Shown here: positions 23,893-34,612 of the stretch, in pieces
Position numbering within the stretch: position 1 is the first letter of the stretch
Layout: every line of letters starts with the position of its first letter
NCBI GenBank assembly: GCA_039621445.1
Contig: CP154954.1
Span: 77,014,073 to 77,078,072, forward strand
DNA from: Euglena gracilis
Taxonomy: Eukaryota > Euglenida > Euglenophyceae > Euglenales
Length of the DNA stretch: 64,000 bases
Direction of reading: 5' to 3'
Position numbers and translations under genes: made by a program
Notes under the pieces: model-generated
What the model was told of the DNA's origin: nothing
What the model saw: the letters and a program-made list of their open reading frames with translations, nothing else
The model's database searches: none

Positions 23893-25230
23893 TCAAAAGC
23901 ACAGCACTATACGAGCCTGGGCCTTAGAAAACTGAAATAATTGTACCAAAGCGTCAGCCACTTGGTTAGTTGTGGTTTCAGGGGCGGTACCCCCATTTTT
24001 TCCAAAGTTACCCATAAGCGTGAAAACACTTTGATACCATTTCAGATTGGGGTTTCTTCCCAGGAAATCTTCAATGGTTTGATTTTGTATTTGTTTCCCC
24101 TCCAAAAATTGCCTGAGAATCCTGCAAAGAAGGGCCATCTGGGGGGTGTCATTTTTCTCCCCCCTGCAGTTTTTATTTTTTGAACATGCCCCTGCAGGGG
24201 GTGATTTTTAGGCACGGGGTCCCTGGCACTTTCATCTTTATTGATTGAGGCCACCAGGTGGCTGAATCCCAAGAAGGGGTGATTATCAAAACTTTGGTGT
24301 GGAGAAATGCTTTCAATCTGGGGAGAAAATTTTGAATTGTTGACCAAGGGGGGTTGAAATAAAGTACCCCGATGTTGTCCAGGGACATTGCAATGCATCC
24401 ACTGCTGTGGGCTCCCAGTGGGGCCACCTGGCCATAAATTTGGTCTTTTTTTTGTTGCTTGGGGAGGCAAATAAATCTGTTTCCAACTGTATGAAATGCT
24501 GGAAATGCTGCCTTAGCCAGTGAAAAAGTTGTGGGTCTCAGGAGTAATCCCCCCCATCCATTTCCCATGGGCCTGCTAGGCATTTGTCTGAAGGAACCCG
24601 GTTTACTTGAAGTTTTATGTTGTGCTTCATCCACCATTTGAAAGAAGGGTCGAAGCATTTTGTTGAAGGGGCCTTTCCCCCCTTTTTGTCAGGTAATAGA
24701 AAATTACCTGATTGTCCACTGAAAGGGACACAGTTTCCCCTGGTTTTCTTAAAATTGTGTTACGAAAATTTACTGTGTTGATTGCTGCATGCAATTCTTT
24801 GACATTTATATGTAAAATGGAGGTTTCTCTCCAAAACTCCTGGACAGCATTTCCAGTGTGGATGTCCAGCCCCGCCCTCACGCATGGGTGCTGCTGTCTG
24901 AGTGCAACTCTCTGGTTGCATTTTGGGAGACCCCCAGTTGTCCAGCAGAATTTTTATTTCCCTTAATTGGGTTTTGATTTCTTGGGAAATGAGGTATTTT
25001 GAGCCCCAGGGGGCTGCAGAATTTGTAGCGAGAAAATTGGCCAGAGAATCTGTGAAAGCCCTTAAAAAGGGCTGGGCCATAAAATTGCACCTGATTTGTC
25101 CCAAAATGGCAGCTGCTGCCTTTTTGGCATGTAATGCTTTTGTTTTCTCGTTTTTGGCACCAGCTCTCCCGGGAATTACGCATTTTTTTGCTGTTGTGTG
25201 TGTTTTTTTTTTGAGGTCAGAATGACACAA
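23893..25230 (-). pseudogene. Decayed DIRS-like retroelement pol fragment
   Basis: Read on the minus strand, several frames join across frameshifts in pol order. First comes an RT tail (SQEIKTQLREIKILLDNW), then an RNase H region split between frames (SDSSTHA, then RAGLDIHTGNAV and EFWRETSILHINVKELHAAI with LSVDNQVIFYYL), then the post-RNase H block (LYFNPPWSTIQNFLPRLKAF, LIITPSWDSATWWPQ). The DNQ and HINVKEL motifs are typical of DIRS/Ngaro-type RNase H. The RT catalytic core is missing upstream of 25230, and a downstream recombinase is not convincing (NQVADALVQLFQFSKAQ at about 23.9-24.1 kb may be its start). Stops and frameshifts mark it as dead. Confidence 0.65.
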
Positions 25231-25446
25231 AAACCCCTGGACCTGCCCCCAAAGTGAAAAACGCCGACAAAACTACACCGAAATTCCAGTACCGCCACCC
25301 CCCCCATTTTGTGCGATGCAGCTCTGTCAATCAAGTGACTGTGCTGAGACGTTATTGATCGATTGCACTGCACTGCTCGACTCCTGGAAACCATGCCCCA
25401 GCACACCAGAGTGCGCGCTGATTGCACAGTGTGTGCATGCGCGTGC

Positions 25447-25448
<2 letters not shown>

Positions 25449-25529
<81 letters not shown>

Positions 25530-25582
25530 ATGTGTGTATGTGTCTATTTCATATGTGTTGTGTGTGTGTGTGTGTGTGTGTG
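25449..25582. repeat. (TG)n microsatellite, two blocks
   Basis: TG runs at 25449-25528 and 25558-25582, separated by a short unique stretch. Confidence 0.95.
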
Positions 25583-25639
25583 CATATCTTGTGAATATTT
25601 AGTGCTCTTTTAAGGTTCTTCAGGAGTTTTCCGCAGCTT

Positions 25640-26340
25640 ATTTGCCCATTCCCAGGTATTTCCACCCATCTTTTTGGTGCCAGTTTTGGCCGTGCTGTAT
25701 TATTTCGGTCCCTGCCTCGTTTTTTTGGGGGGGCTATTTTTCGCCATTTTGGGTCATTTTGGGTCTTTATGTGCCCTCATGCATATGTATTTGCAAAAAA
25801 AATACTGCACTGCATTTCGGAAAAATGGATCCTGGGTAGCCGAATTTCCGGCTGCACATTTCCCCATTTAACCATTTCCACATCTTTTTAGCCGATTCAT
25901 TTTTTCTGCCCATTTTGGGCCCTTCTGCATAATTTTGGCCCGTTTATATTATTTTTGGCCACAACCATTTTTGGGCCGTTATTGAGGGGCCGTTTTGGCT
26001 ACTGTCAGTCATGTTTTGGCTATTTTGGGCCAACATTTTGGGTCAGTACCGACCACTTTTTGGCCATTTTTCGCCTTTTTTTTTGTCTTTGTCACCCACC
26101 AATTAGTTCGCTTCAGGCCATTTTGCGCCAACGTGGTGCCATTTGGGATTATCATCAACCATTTCTGGCCATCTTCGATTTTGTATTGTACTGTATGAGT
26201 CATTTTGGGGCAATTTCAGGCCCATTTTTTAGGCCGTTTCAGTCATTATTTATCATGCAGAGTCATTTTACAGCCAAAAACATGCCCGGTTTTTGAATAT
26301 ATTTTTCCGCATATTTTAGTGTACATATTTGCACACATAT
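25640..26340. other. Degenerate GGCCATTTTGGG-rich intergenic sequence
   Basis: (G/C)CCATTTT and TTTTGGG(C/T)C words recur every 15-30 bases. Similar sequence occurs at 51.18-51.43 kb. Non-coding. Confidence 0.6.
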
Positions 26341-26373
26341 ATTTCGGGGTCTTTTTAAGCATACCCCCCTAAT

Positions 26374-26574
26374 AGTAGAGTGGGTCCTTCACAAGAGCGG
26401 TGTCCAAATAGAAGAGCACCTCCCCTCCGACGGAGCGAGCGTCCACTGCAAGAGCACCCCCCCCCTTTTAAGGGGAAATCAATGGAATCGGCCGATTTCA
26501 GGGAAATGGGGCCCTAATAGTCGAGCACCCCTGCTGCTGGAGGTGGCGGTCAATTAGAAGAGCACCCACTCTAC
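26374..26574. mobile_element. Short TIR element with AAGAGCACC repeats
   Basis: The ends AGTAGAGTGGGT and ACCCACTCTAC are inverted. Four or five copies of (A/C)(A/T)(A/C)GAGCACCCC lie between them. About 200 bp, non-coding. Confidence 0.5.
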
Positions 26575-26628
26575 CATTGGGGGGGGGGGGTTATGACCCC
26601 ACCCCTGGTGTGTCGGTGTTGGTGTCTG

Positions 26629-26675
26629 TGTGCGTGCATGCGTGTACGTGCGTGCGTGCATGCGTGCGTGCGTGC

Positions 26676-26767
<92 letters not shown>

Positions 26768-26777
26768 GCGCGCGCGC

Positions 26778-26874
<97 letters not shown>

Positions 26875-26875
26875 C
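26629..26875. repeat. (CGTG)n - (CG)n - (TG)n compound array
   Basis: About 130 bp of CGTG/GTGC, then a CG run (26765-26792), then a TG run to about 26862, ending in CGCGCG. Alternating purine-pyrimidine throughout. Confidence 0.95.
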
Positions 26876-27075
26876 GCATGCTCATACAGTTCCTTGACAT
26901 GGTCGAACCTGTGTGCAGGCAATTTAACCCATCCACCTGACGATAGGTTAATTCTGGTTGTATTTGTAACCGACGGGGCCGAGGCTGTCGCAGCATGTCA
27001 TGAGAATTTTCGATCTAAAGTCTGCAGCGACGCTCACTGGGGGATGATTGCTGCTGAATTTGTGAGAGCTTGAGA

Positions 27076-27302
27076 TTACCTCCCCCCCCCATTGTCCAAC
27101 GACCGGCCTTGTCCAACGACCCCCCCCCCCCGGTCAGTACGATCTTTTTCCAGGTGATCATTTTTTTCCTAGACATTCGCCTCTTTGAACCCGGTCTTGT
27201 CGAACTTCCACCCCCCGGTCAGTAGCGATATTTGGCCAGAATAGCGACCCCCCGGTCAGTAGCAATATTTAGCGGTCATTGGACAAGGGGGGGGGGAGGT
27301 AA
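27076..27302. mobile_element. Short TIR element, TCCAACGACC family
   Basis: Ends TTACCTCCCCCCCCC-ATTGTCCAACGACC and GGTCATTGGACAAGGGG...GAGGTAA are inverted. The inside repeats the C-run plus CGGTCAGTA motif. About 227 bp, non-coding. Confidence 0.6.
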
Positions 27303-29119
27303 GGGCTTTGTTGACCAGTACTGCAAAGGAGATTTTGTAGAATTCCGGTAAAAAAAAATGCCCTCGAAATAATGTCCCCAGCATTCATGAACAGGTCCCC
27401 ATTTCCGGGCATTTGGAGGTGTTGTCTTCACTACCTGAAAGTTCCGGAAGATTGCAATTGTTTGGGAGATTGTAAACCCTCCCCCCAAATATAACCCCCC
27501 CCTTGGGAAGCAACTCCGGGATCCGAACTATATCCCCCCCGGCCCCCCCTGACAACACCAAAGGAGGGATTTTCTTGGACTTAGTGTGACTTTCATGGAC
27601 AAGGTTTTTAGTTTTGCAGAGATGAATACTGAAAATAATTTCTTGTGGGTAATACCCAAGCGTCATAAAAATGTGCAACATGCTGGAATAAAAAGACATT
27701 TTTTATGTTCTTCCGTGCGCGCAAGCGCCAGAAGGAAAGTTTTCACTATTTTCGCGGCTGGAGAAAAGAGATAAATCGTACAAAATACACAAAAAAAACA
27801 CAAAGTTACAAAAAGCGGCCATGACCCTCAAATTACAACCCAATTGGAGGTTTCACAACCCAGGAGGGGGTCTGGCACCACACTCCCCTTACGGGGAGGG
27901 GCGGACCCATAAATCGCCCCCCCCCCCCCGGTCACCAAACTTAAAAGCACCTCTGCACCTAAGCCCGAGGTTAACCCCCCCAAAATATGTAACTGTGTTT
28001 CGAAAATTAGCATTGTTCACAAGGGATTATCGCCCTTCACCCTTTTGTTGGCAATTTTTTCATCCCCATTTGTGTGATTGGCTAGGGGCATGAAAACACA
28101 AGCCCTGACAGAATGGAGTTTTTCAGGAATTGTTGCGACAAGAATTTCTTTTGGGGGAGGTTGAACGTGTGTATGAATTTTGGCCGTAGAATTCTCAAAA
28201 GCTGTATATTGGACCTGTCAAAAACTCATGACTGACTTTCTGTTTGTTGATCACTTGTCACCCTCTGTCTGTTGGTGTTGCCCAAAATTTGCCGGCCATT
28301 CGAGATTATTACCCTGTTTTGCCAGCCGATTTGTCACGCTGCGATTGTCCCAGAAGGTCCAGTAATTATGGCAGTTCAGGATCGATCAAGTGTCAACCAT
28401 TTGCTATTGTTTTGTGTGGATTGCAAGATAAACCAACGCGATCCACAAAATGCAACAAAAATTGGCAGAATTTTGTAAAAATGCATTCAGGCAGGCAAAG
28501 CTGCAGCACATCCCTCCTCTGCGGAATTTGGAGCGGGGGGCATTGTGGCACGTGTGAATAGAGGATTGGGCATAGATGAAATCGGTTGGAACAATGATTG
28601 GGCGGAGGTAGAAATCTGTCAAAATTCAACCAAATTTTCCTGCTGTTTCATAAATTGAAGGATATGTACTTTTAATCAGCGAAATCCAATTTGTGTTGCT
28701 TTTTTGCGGAGGTGCCTTTCGGGTTGTTGTCCTGCCAGCGGTGAATGCCAAACCACAATTCGGACTTGGCCGGGAAAACAAGGGCCTTTCGGGATGGGCC
28801 AAGCCCTCCCGGCCATTTTTTTCAAGGGATCCGCCCTGCTTTTTTAAGGCTTTTGCCCAATTTTCTCCACCATCAATTCCAATTTCCCCAAAATTCTGGG
28901 GGGAGGGGGGGGTGGGTGGCCCGCCGGACCCCCTCCCCCGGGGAGAACCCCCAAGTGACCGGAGGCGGGCCTTTGGCCATCTCTTGACCATTTTTTTCAG
29001 CGCCGAAAAGAATTTAGCCCGAGAATGGACCCCCCAAAAATGACCCCTGCCCCTGCCCCCTGGGAGTGGGGTAGGGGGTGCTCCCTGGGTGGGTCGGGGG
29101 ACCCCGGGTCTTTAAAAGA

Positions 29120-29360
29120 ATCTCAGTTCCCCATGCCCGCTCCCCCTCGTCCGAGGGAACAGCGGCCGTAGCCCCGAAGCCTGCCTCCGGCCGCGCGACC
29201 CGCAGTCGCCCCAGCCCACCTCCCCTGCGTGTGTGCCATTGGCCGCTTCCCCCATGTGTTCCTCGTCCGTTATGCCGCACTGCAAGTGCCCTCTCACCGC
29301 CCGAACTCTTCTTCTGCCCCTCCACGAGCCCCCCTTCTGCCATCCCACGGTTCCGGTCTC
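29120..29360. other. GC-rich block, possibly exonic, unresolved
   Basis: Exon-like composition. One + frame contains AIGRFPHVFLVRYAALQ, but no family was recognised and the splice sites are unclear. Confidence 0.25.
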
Positions 29361-29500
29361 ATCATTCCCAGTCGCCAGAGAGGGGAGGGAGTGGTTGCGA
29401 GCTGTTGAGGGGGTGTTGGAAACCAGGTGTTGCCGTTTCTTTTCTCCGTTTCATGCTTCTCTGCGTGGCTCATTTTCAAGTCATACGCCTAAGATCTGCG

Positions 29501-29654
29501 TCACACACACAAACCCACGCACACACACGCACGCGCAAGTGCACGCACGCACACGCACGCACGCACATACACACACGCCCGCGCGCACACACGCGCGCGC
29601 ACACACAAACGCACAGACACACACAAACGCACACACGCACACGCACACATGCAC

Positions 29655-29686
<32 letters not shown>

Positions 29687-29697
29687 GCACGCACACC
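29501..29697. repeat. Mixed (CA)/(CGCA)/(CG) array
   Basis: Alternating purine-pyrimidine run of ACAC, ACGC and a CG core at about 29671-29689. Confidence 0.9.
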
Positions 29698-29740
29698 AGG
29701 CTTCTTTTTTTCCTTGGAAGAGCCCTCAGGGAGGGACATA

Positions 29741-30355
29741 CCTTTGCTTAACGTGTGTCCGACCCTCCCCCCGGGTGACTGACTGGTTTTTCCGGAGTGG
29801 CTGACTGTTTTTTGGTGCCACACCTCGCCACCTGGGGTGGGCCAGGCAGGATTGGTGTAAAGTGGCCAGCCGGCGCGAAAGGTGCCAGAATTTTTTTTGT
29901 ATTTTTTTTACCATAATCCTTTTGATTTTTAGCCGAGTGGCCAAAGTGTGTGCCCCCCCTGGGTAACCACCCTAGGGAGTGGGTGACTAGCATTTGAAAA
30001 GTGACTGACTGTTTTTTTTTTGAAAGTGGAAAGTGACCCCCCCCATCCCCCAGGAATCGGTGGCCCCCTGGGGAGTGCTGTGGGCAGGCAGGGGGATAGG
30101 GCAATTTCGACCCCTCTGGGGTGGGGGGTCGGGTTTTGGGGTGGGCAGTGCTTAGCACACCCCCGACGCCGAAGGCGCGGGGGCCAAAATTTGGCCATTT
30201 TCAAAGGAAATTTGGCTGGGTCGGCAGACACCGGGTCCAAAACCGACCCCCCCCCGGGGGGGTGTGCCTGCCTATGGGCAGGCACCCCATAGCACAAGGA
30301 ACCCCCCTCCCTCCCTTCGGGGTTGGTAAAAAGAAACCTGGTTGGTAAGCAATGG
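29741..30355. mobile_element. TIR element with TGACTGACTGG motifs
   Basis: The left end is CCTTTGCTTAACG and the right end is GGTAAGCAATGG, inverted. It carries GGTGACTGACTGGTTTTTCC near the left end, a second TGACTGACTG at 30002, and the GGCGC hairpin family at about 29870 and 30168. A related unit lies at 45414-46131. Confidence 0.5.
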
Positions 30356-31134
30356 TATGGTCTGGAGCCAGAGGCGGGAATGCCCCTATGCGGCCCGCTT
30401 TTGGGGGGGGGGCTGGATGGGTGAGGGGGACCCCCTCCCACCGGGGTCTTTAAAAAGATGCTTAACACCCACCCACCCACCCACCCACACAGCCGTGCAC
30501 ACACACTTGGCATTTTAAGGCAATTTTTCAAATTTTAAGGCATTGAATGGCATTTTTAAGGCGCCGTAAAAAATATGATGCCTGACATGCACACATGCAC
30601 ATGCTCGCTCACTACTCGCACATTCATTTACTCTCCCTCACACACACGTTCAATTGCACAATGCATTTCGAGACATTTGTGCTTCCCTCAATGACCTTGT
30701 TGTTGTTTTTGGAGTGGTTTACCTGAAAGAAGAAGTGCCTCTGGTGCCATCAGCATGTATTTTTCGCAATTTCACATCAGTAACTCAATGCACATCAAAC
30801 CGTTCTGATTTCTATTGTTTCTTTCAAGAAAAAGATGAACAATACTATTTCCTCTTGCGAATTCGCTCTTGGGAGACCACCACCAACGTTTATATAATGT
30901 GCGCGGCCTTCCTGTTGCTTTGCCCATGACGCTCCCAGGCCTCTTTCCAGGCCTCCCACCCAGGCCCCTGCCTACCGCGCTTTTTTGATGGCAACGGAGA
31001 GTGAAGGCATTTTGAGGCCTATTTTTTTTGAAATGCTTGACCCCCCAGTTGGTGGTGCCTGGCAGGTACCTTTTTTCCCCTGACTGGCGGGCATTTCAAA
31101 GTGAAAAAAGCATGCTTCAGGCAGACAGAGAATC

Positions 31135-31345
31135 CTGGAGGGCTGCAGTCCCCGGCAGGGGATGGCTGGCGGTCGTGCCCGCCAAACCCAGGTCCGGCGC
31201 CACCACTGTCTGACGATGCCTCTGCCCCAGTGTGGACCCCCCCATCCGAGGGCGCCTCGCTCCATGCTCATATACTCCCTGCTCGTATATACCTGGCTCC
31301 GTACCCCTGTATTGGCGTCTGGCGTGGTGTCCGGGCTTTTTTCAA
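31135..31345. other. GC-rich block, possibly exonic, unresolved
   Basis: An acceptor-like GAGGGCTGCAG is followed by open frames. No recognised motif. Confidence 0.25.
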
Positions 31346-31775
31346 AACCACCCATGCCTTTACACAGTTTTGTATTTGGGCATATTTTGAATACCCTGAT
31401 ATTTTCAGAGGTCCAATATTTGGTTAGGGTTGGTCAGGTAAAATTTCTTTTTCACCAATTTGGCATTTTCTACCGGTTTTTTTATTTTCTTCGGTTGTGT
31501 CAAGCTGCGCCCCCCCCCCCAATACCGAAGAAGGCATCCCTAAATGAAAAATTAGTATTTTGGAACTCCTTTCACAAATTTCTAACCGCAAATGTGCGTC
31601 TAATGTCAATCTTTCCCCCTTCTCCTGGTTCATCATCAGGATTAAAATGCCACTTGTTTCAGTAGAGCCCTCTGCCCTCGTCTTCGCTCATTTCTCCTCA
31701 GAGGGGCTTGCAATTCTGCACTGGCTGGACCTTTGGAGAATGTTTATCTGGGGGGGGTGAACATAACCTTGGGCT

Positions 31776-32273
31776 GTGGCATTAGTCTTGCATTGGCTTT
31801 GTGTAAAGGAATTAAATATACCCACATCAATTATTGCACACCACAACAACTATTGCACAACACGTAGGTGGTTGCTAACAGGATTCCATCAACTCGCAAA
31901 AGCTTGCAAAAATGAGGATGTCACATCCGATGTGTTTCATTTGCATCTTATATTTCGCAGCAAGTTTTCAAGCAGGCCTTTTTTAACTCGGAAGATCTTC
32001 CCGGCGGGGGAGGGCTTGGTTTATTTATTTAAAATTAATAAACCAGGAATTTGTGGGGTTCTGGTCAATGCATTTATTTATTTTGTGGGGTTCTGGTCAA
32101 TGTTACGTGGGGTGCTTTACTGGGCAGGAACCAGGAAAACACAATTCTGGCAACCTTCCCTGTTTCAACCCATTTTTGTAATTATTTCCAAAATTGGTGT
32201 GAATTGTGACAATCCCGAATTTGATGTTGCAGAAACTCTGGAATCGGTGTCAAAATCCAAAGTCAAGAAATAA
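31776..32273 (+). other. 165-codon open stretch, no recognised family
   Basis: The longest non-repeat open frame in this part of the window. It begins at a GTG rather than ATG and contains MLRGVLYWAGTRKTQFWQPS. The 18-bp TGTGGGGTTCTGGTCAAT occurs twice, about 37 bp apart, inside it. With no start, no family and no splice context, it may be chance or transposon debris. Confidence 0.2.
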
Positions 32274-32544
32274 GCCAACTGAATCAAGGATATAAGTCCA
32301 CAACACAGGGAAAATATTTCCTAAGTTCCTAAGCACAGGAAATTGTTGTGAAACGTGTGTGCATATTATTTGGGGTTGCATGGATACGGTGCAAAAGAAA
32401 ACCAATTCGTTGACATTTAATTTTTGGAAGAATAATTTTCAAAAAAATAAAAGGATGAAAAAGGAAAGTATCGAGGGACCGATACCACTGCTGCCCAGTC
32501 CAACTACATTGCTCAACCTGTCGTCACCACCAGGCACCTATATA

Positions 32545-32610
32545 TCTAAAATGGCCTAAAATGGCCTAAAATGGCCTAAAATGGCCTAAGGTGGCCCAAA
32601 ATGGGAAAGA
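32545..32610. repeat. Left flank repeat of the AT-rich island, (CCTAAAATGG)n
   Basis: Four tandem AAAATGGCCT units, then AAGGTGGCCCAAAATGGGAA. Compare 34573-34612. Confidence 0.85.
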
Positions 32611-32645
32611 ATCTGTTGCACAACAATTTTTTTGTGAACAACTGA

Positions 32646-34570
32646 AGACTTTCAGGTAATGATTTTCAGTGTCTTTTTTTGTTGTCATGTGTTTCTTTGT
32701 CTTTCTTTCTTCTTTTTTTCACATATGTGAATAAAGATATGTTATATATATACATATATACATATATACATAAGATATGTTCTATATATATATATATATT
32801 TCTATATATATGTATATATATGTATATATATATATGTATATGTATGTATGTATATATATTTTTAATATATATACATATTTTGTATATGTTTTCAAAGTCA
32901 AAAACTTGAGGGAAATAGAATAAAAATTCCATAAGTCCTCCTGAAATAATTTTTTTCTTCATCGCTAACAGACTTATTGTTCCACTACGTTTGCTGAGAA
33001 AAATAAAGCAGTTTTTGCTGATATATCTAGAAACCTTTTTTATGTGTATGCCGATACTCCTTCCTCATTTCTTTGATGATAAAAGTGATGATTTTTGATA
33101 TGGTTATGGATAAATTCGCCATATTAGATGATATATTTAGTTCATATATAATCACTCAGGAAGATTTGAAACCTTTCTACACAAGAAGTACCCTTTTTCT
33201 TTACTTTTCTTTTTTAATCTTCATCGTTTTTCTTTTGACGAGAGTCAGACCTATAAATAAACTTATCTCTAGATTCGCTTCGTGATGAGTGTGCAATTGT
33301 AGAACAATAATTTTCAAAGCATTGTTTATTTTCTGTTCTCAAGGTAGATATTAGCCAGTGAATAAAACCTTTTCCTTAAAAGGATGAAAAGTCAAGTTGT
33401 TACCTGGAAATACAGGAAGTAAATCAATAGATAAAGAAAATAAAGTCATGTACAATTTCATCATTTTTCTCGCAGCTGTTACCCTTTCCAAAGTGATTAA
33501 CTTTAACTTACTTTTATCTATACCATCTTCTTGAGGAAGCTTTGCTACAGATATATTCAAAGAAATAGAAAAGGTAAGAAGGACCAAGGTCACTCCTTCT
33601 AGTACCAAATATACTAACTGTAGAAAGTATGCAATAGTGCATGTTTCTACTTTTTTTGCTCCTTGCTGGCAGAAAGTTTAGGTATGATATCTTCAATCTC
33701 ATTCTTCTATCATTTAGGTGTTGAACAAAATGCCCATATACGTCCATTAGATGAAGTAGAAAGATCTATGTAATCAATTAATGATTGCTTAAACTCATGA
33801 AACAAAAAGGCCTTCACAAGGTCATTTGCTATCAAAGCATTGCTTGCAAGGGTTTTCTCAAAATATGCGTATCCAAATTGTCAGCAGTAAATTTTATCTT
33901 CAATCTCTCCATTTCTTGGATTCCTATATACACAATGATATTCAGTAAGGAAGGGTAATTATCATGAGAATATCCTAAGCATATTTATTAACTCTTTTGA
34001 TAAAGGTGAGAAATCTCCTTTTCTATTATTCTTAAGAATGAAGTCCAACCTAAGCTCAGAATTACAATTGTCGGTTTTCTTTTTAGTATTAAGTTTCCCC
34101 AAAGGGGAAAACAAACACTGAGAAGAGGAATAGCTTTGCCCTTTGATCTCTGCCATCCTCTCTCATTTATGCCAAAAAGGTCAAATGGCTAAAACAATGC
34201 CAAATCAAATTGGATTTCACCAGGCAACAGCATCATCTTTCAGAAAAGACGACTTCTCTTTTTGCGAATTCCCGCAAAATGGTGTATATTCACAAAATAC
34301 AAAAATCCGGGCGCTTCTTTGGTAGTGCAAATAAAAACTTTAAGTATTTGTCCGACGTTTTTTTGAAAAATTTTCACTGCCGTAAATTCTTACTGTTCAG
34401 AATCCCTCTATGGTTAATAATTACGATTTGTTGAGCTTCCTCTGGTTTTGATCCAGTGTTCATGAATTTTGCATTCTTTTCTTTTCACTGAATAAATGGA
34501 GGTTTGCACACGTTATGAAACAGTTTTCGGGACAAACATGACGCAACATTATGATTTCAGAACCCCCACC
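32646..34570. other. AT-rich island
   Basis: About 1.9 kb without G/C runs and much richer in A/T than its surroundings. A + strand open stretch at 33073-33285 (70 codons) ends in a hydrophobic helix (STLFLYFSFLIFIVFLLTRV) and a short basic tail. A minus-strand open stretch runs from about 33690 down to a stop at 33351 (IEDIIPKLSASKEQKK, later GVTLVLLTFSISLNIS and VTAARKMMKLYM). Another minus stretch covers 33962-34156. No family was recognised for any of them. The base composition suggests an insertion. Confidence 0.55.
32740..32890. repeat. (TA)-rich ATATAC/ATATGT repeat
   Basis: AT-rich degenerate dinucleotide and hexanucleotide array at the left of the AT-rich island. Confidence 0.85.
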
Positions 34571-34572
34571 TG

Positions 34573-34612
34573 TACCTTAAAATGACCTAAAATGGCCAAA
34601 AATGGGAATTTT
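34573..34612. repeat. Right flank repeat of the AT-rich island
   Basis: CCTTAAAATGACCTAAAATGGCC, then AAAAATGGGAATTTTTT, in the same orientation as the left flank. Confidence 0.8.
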
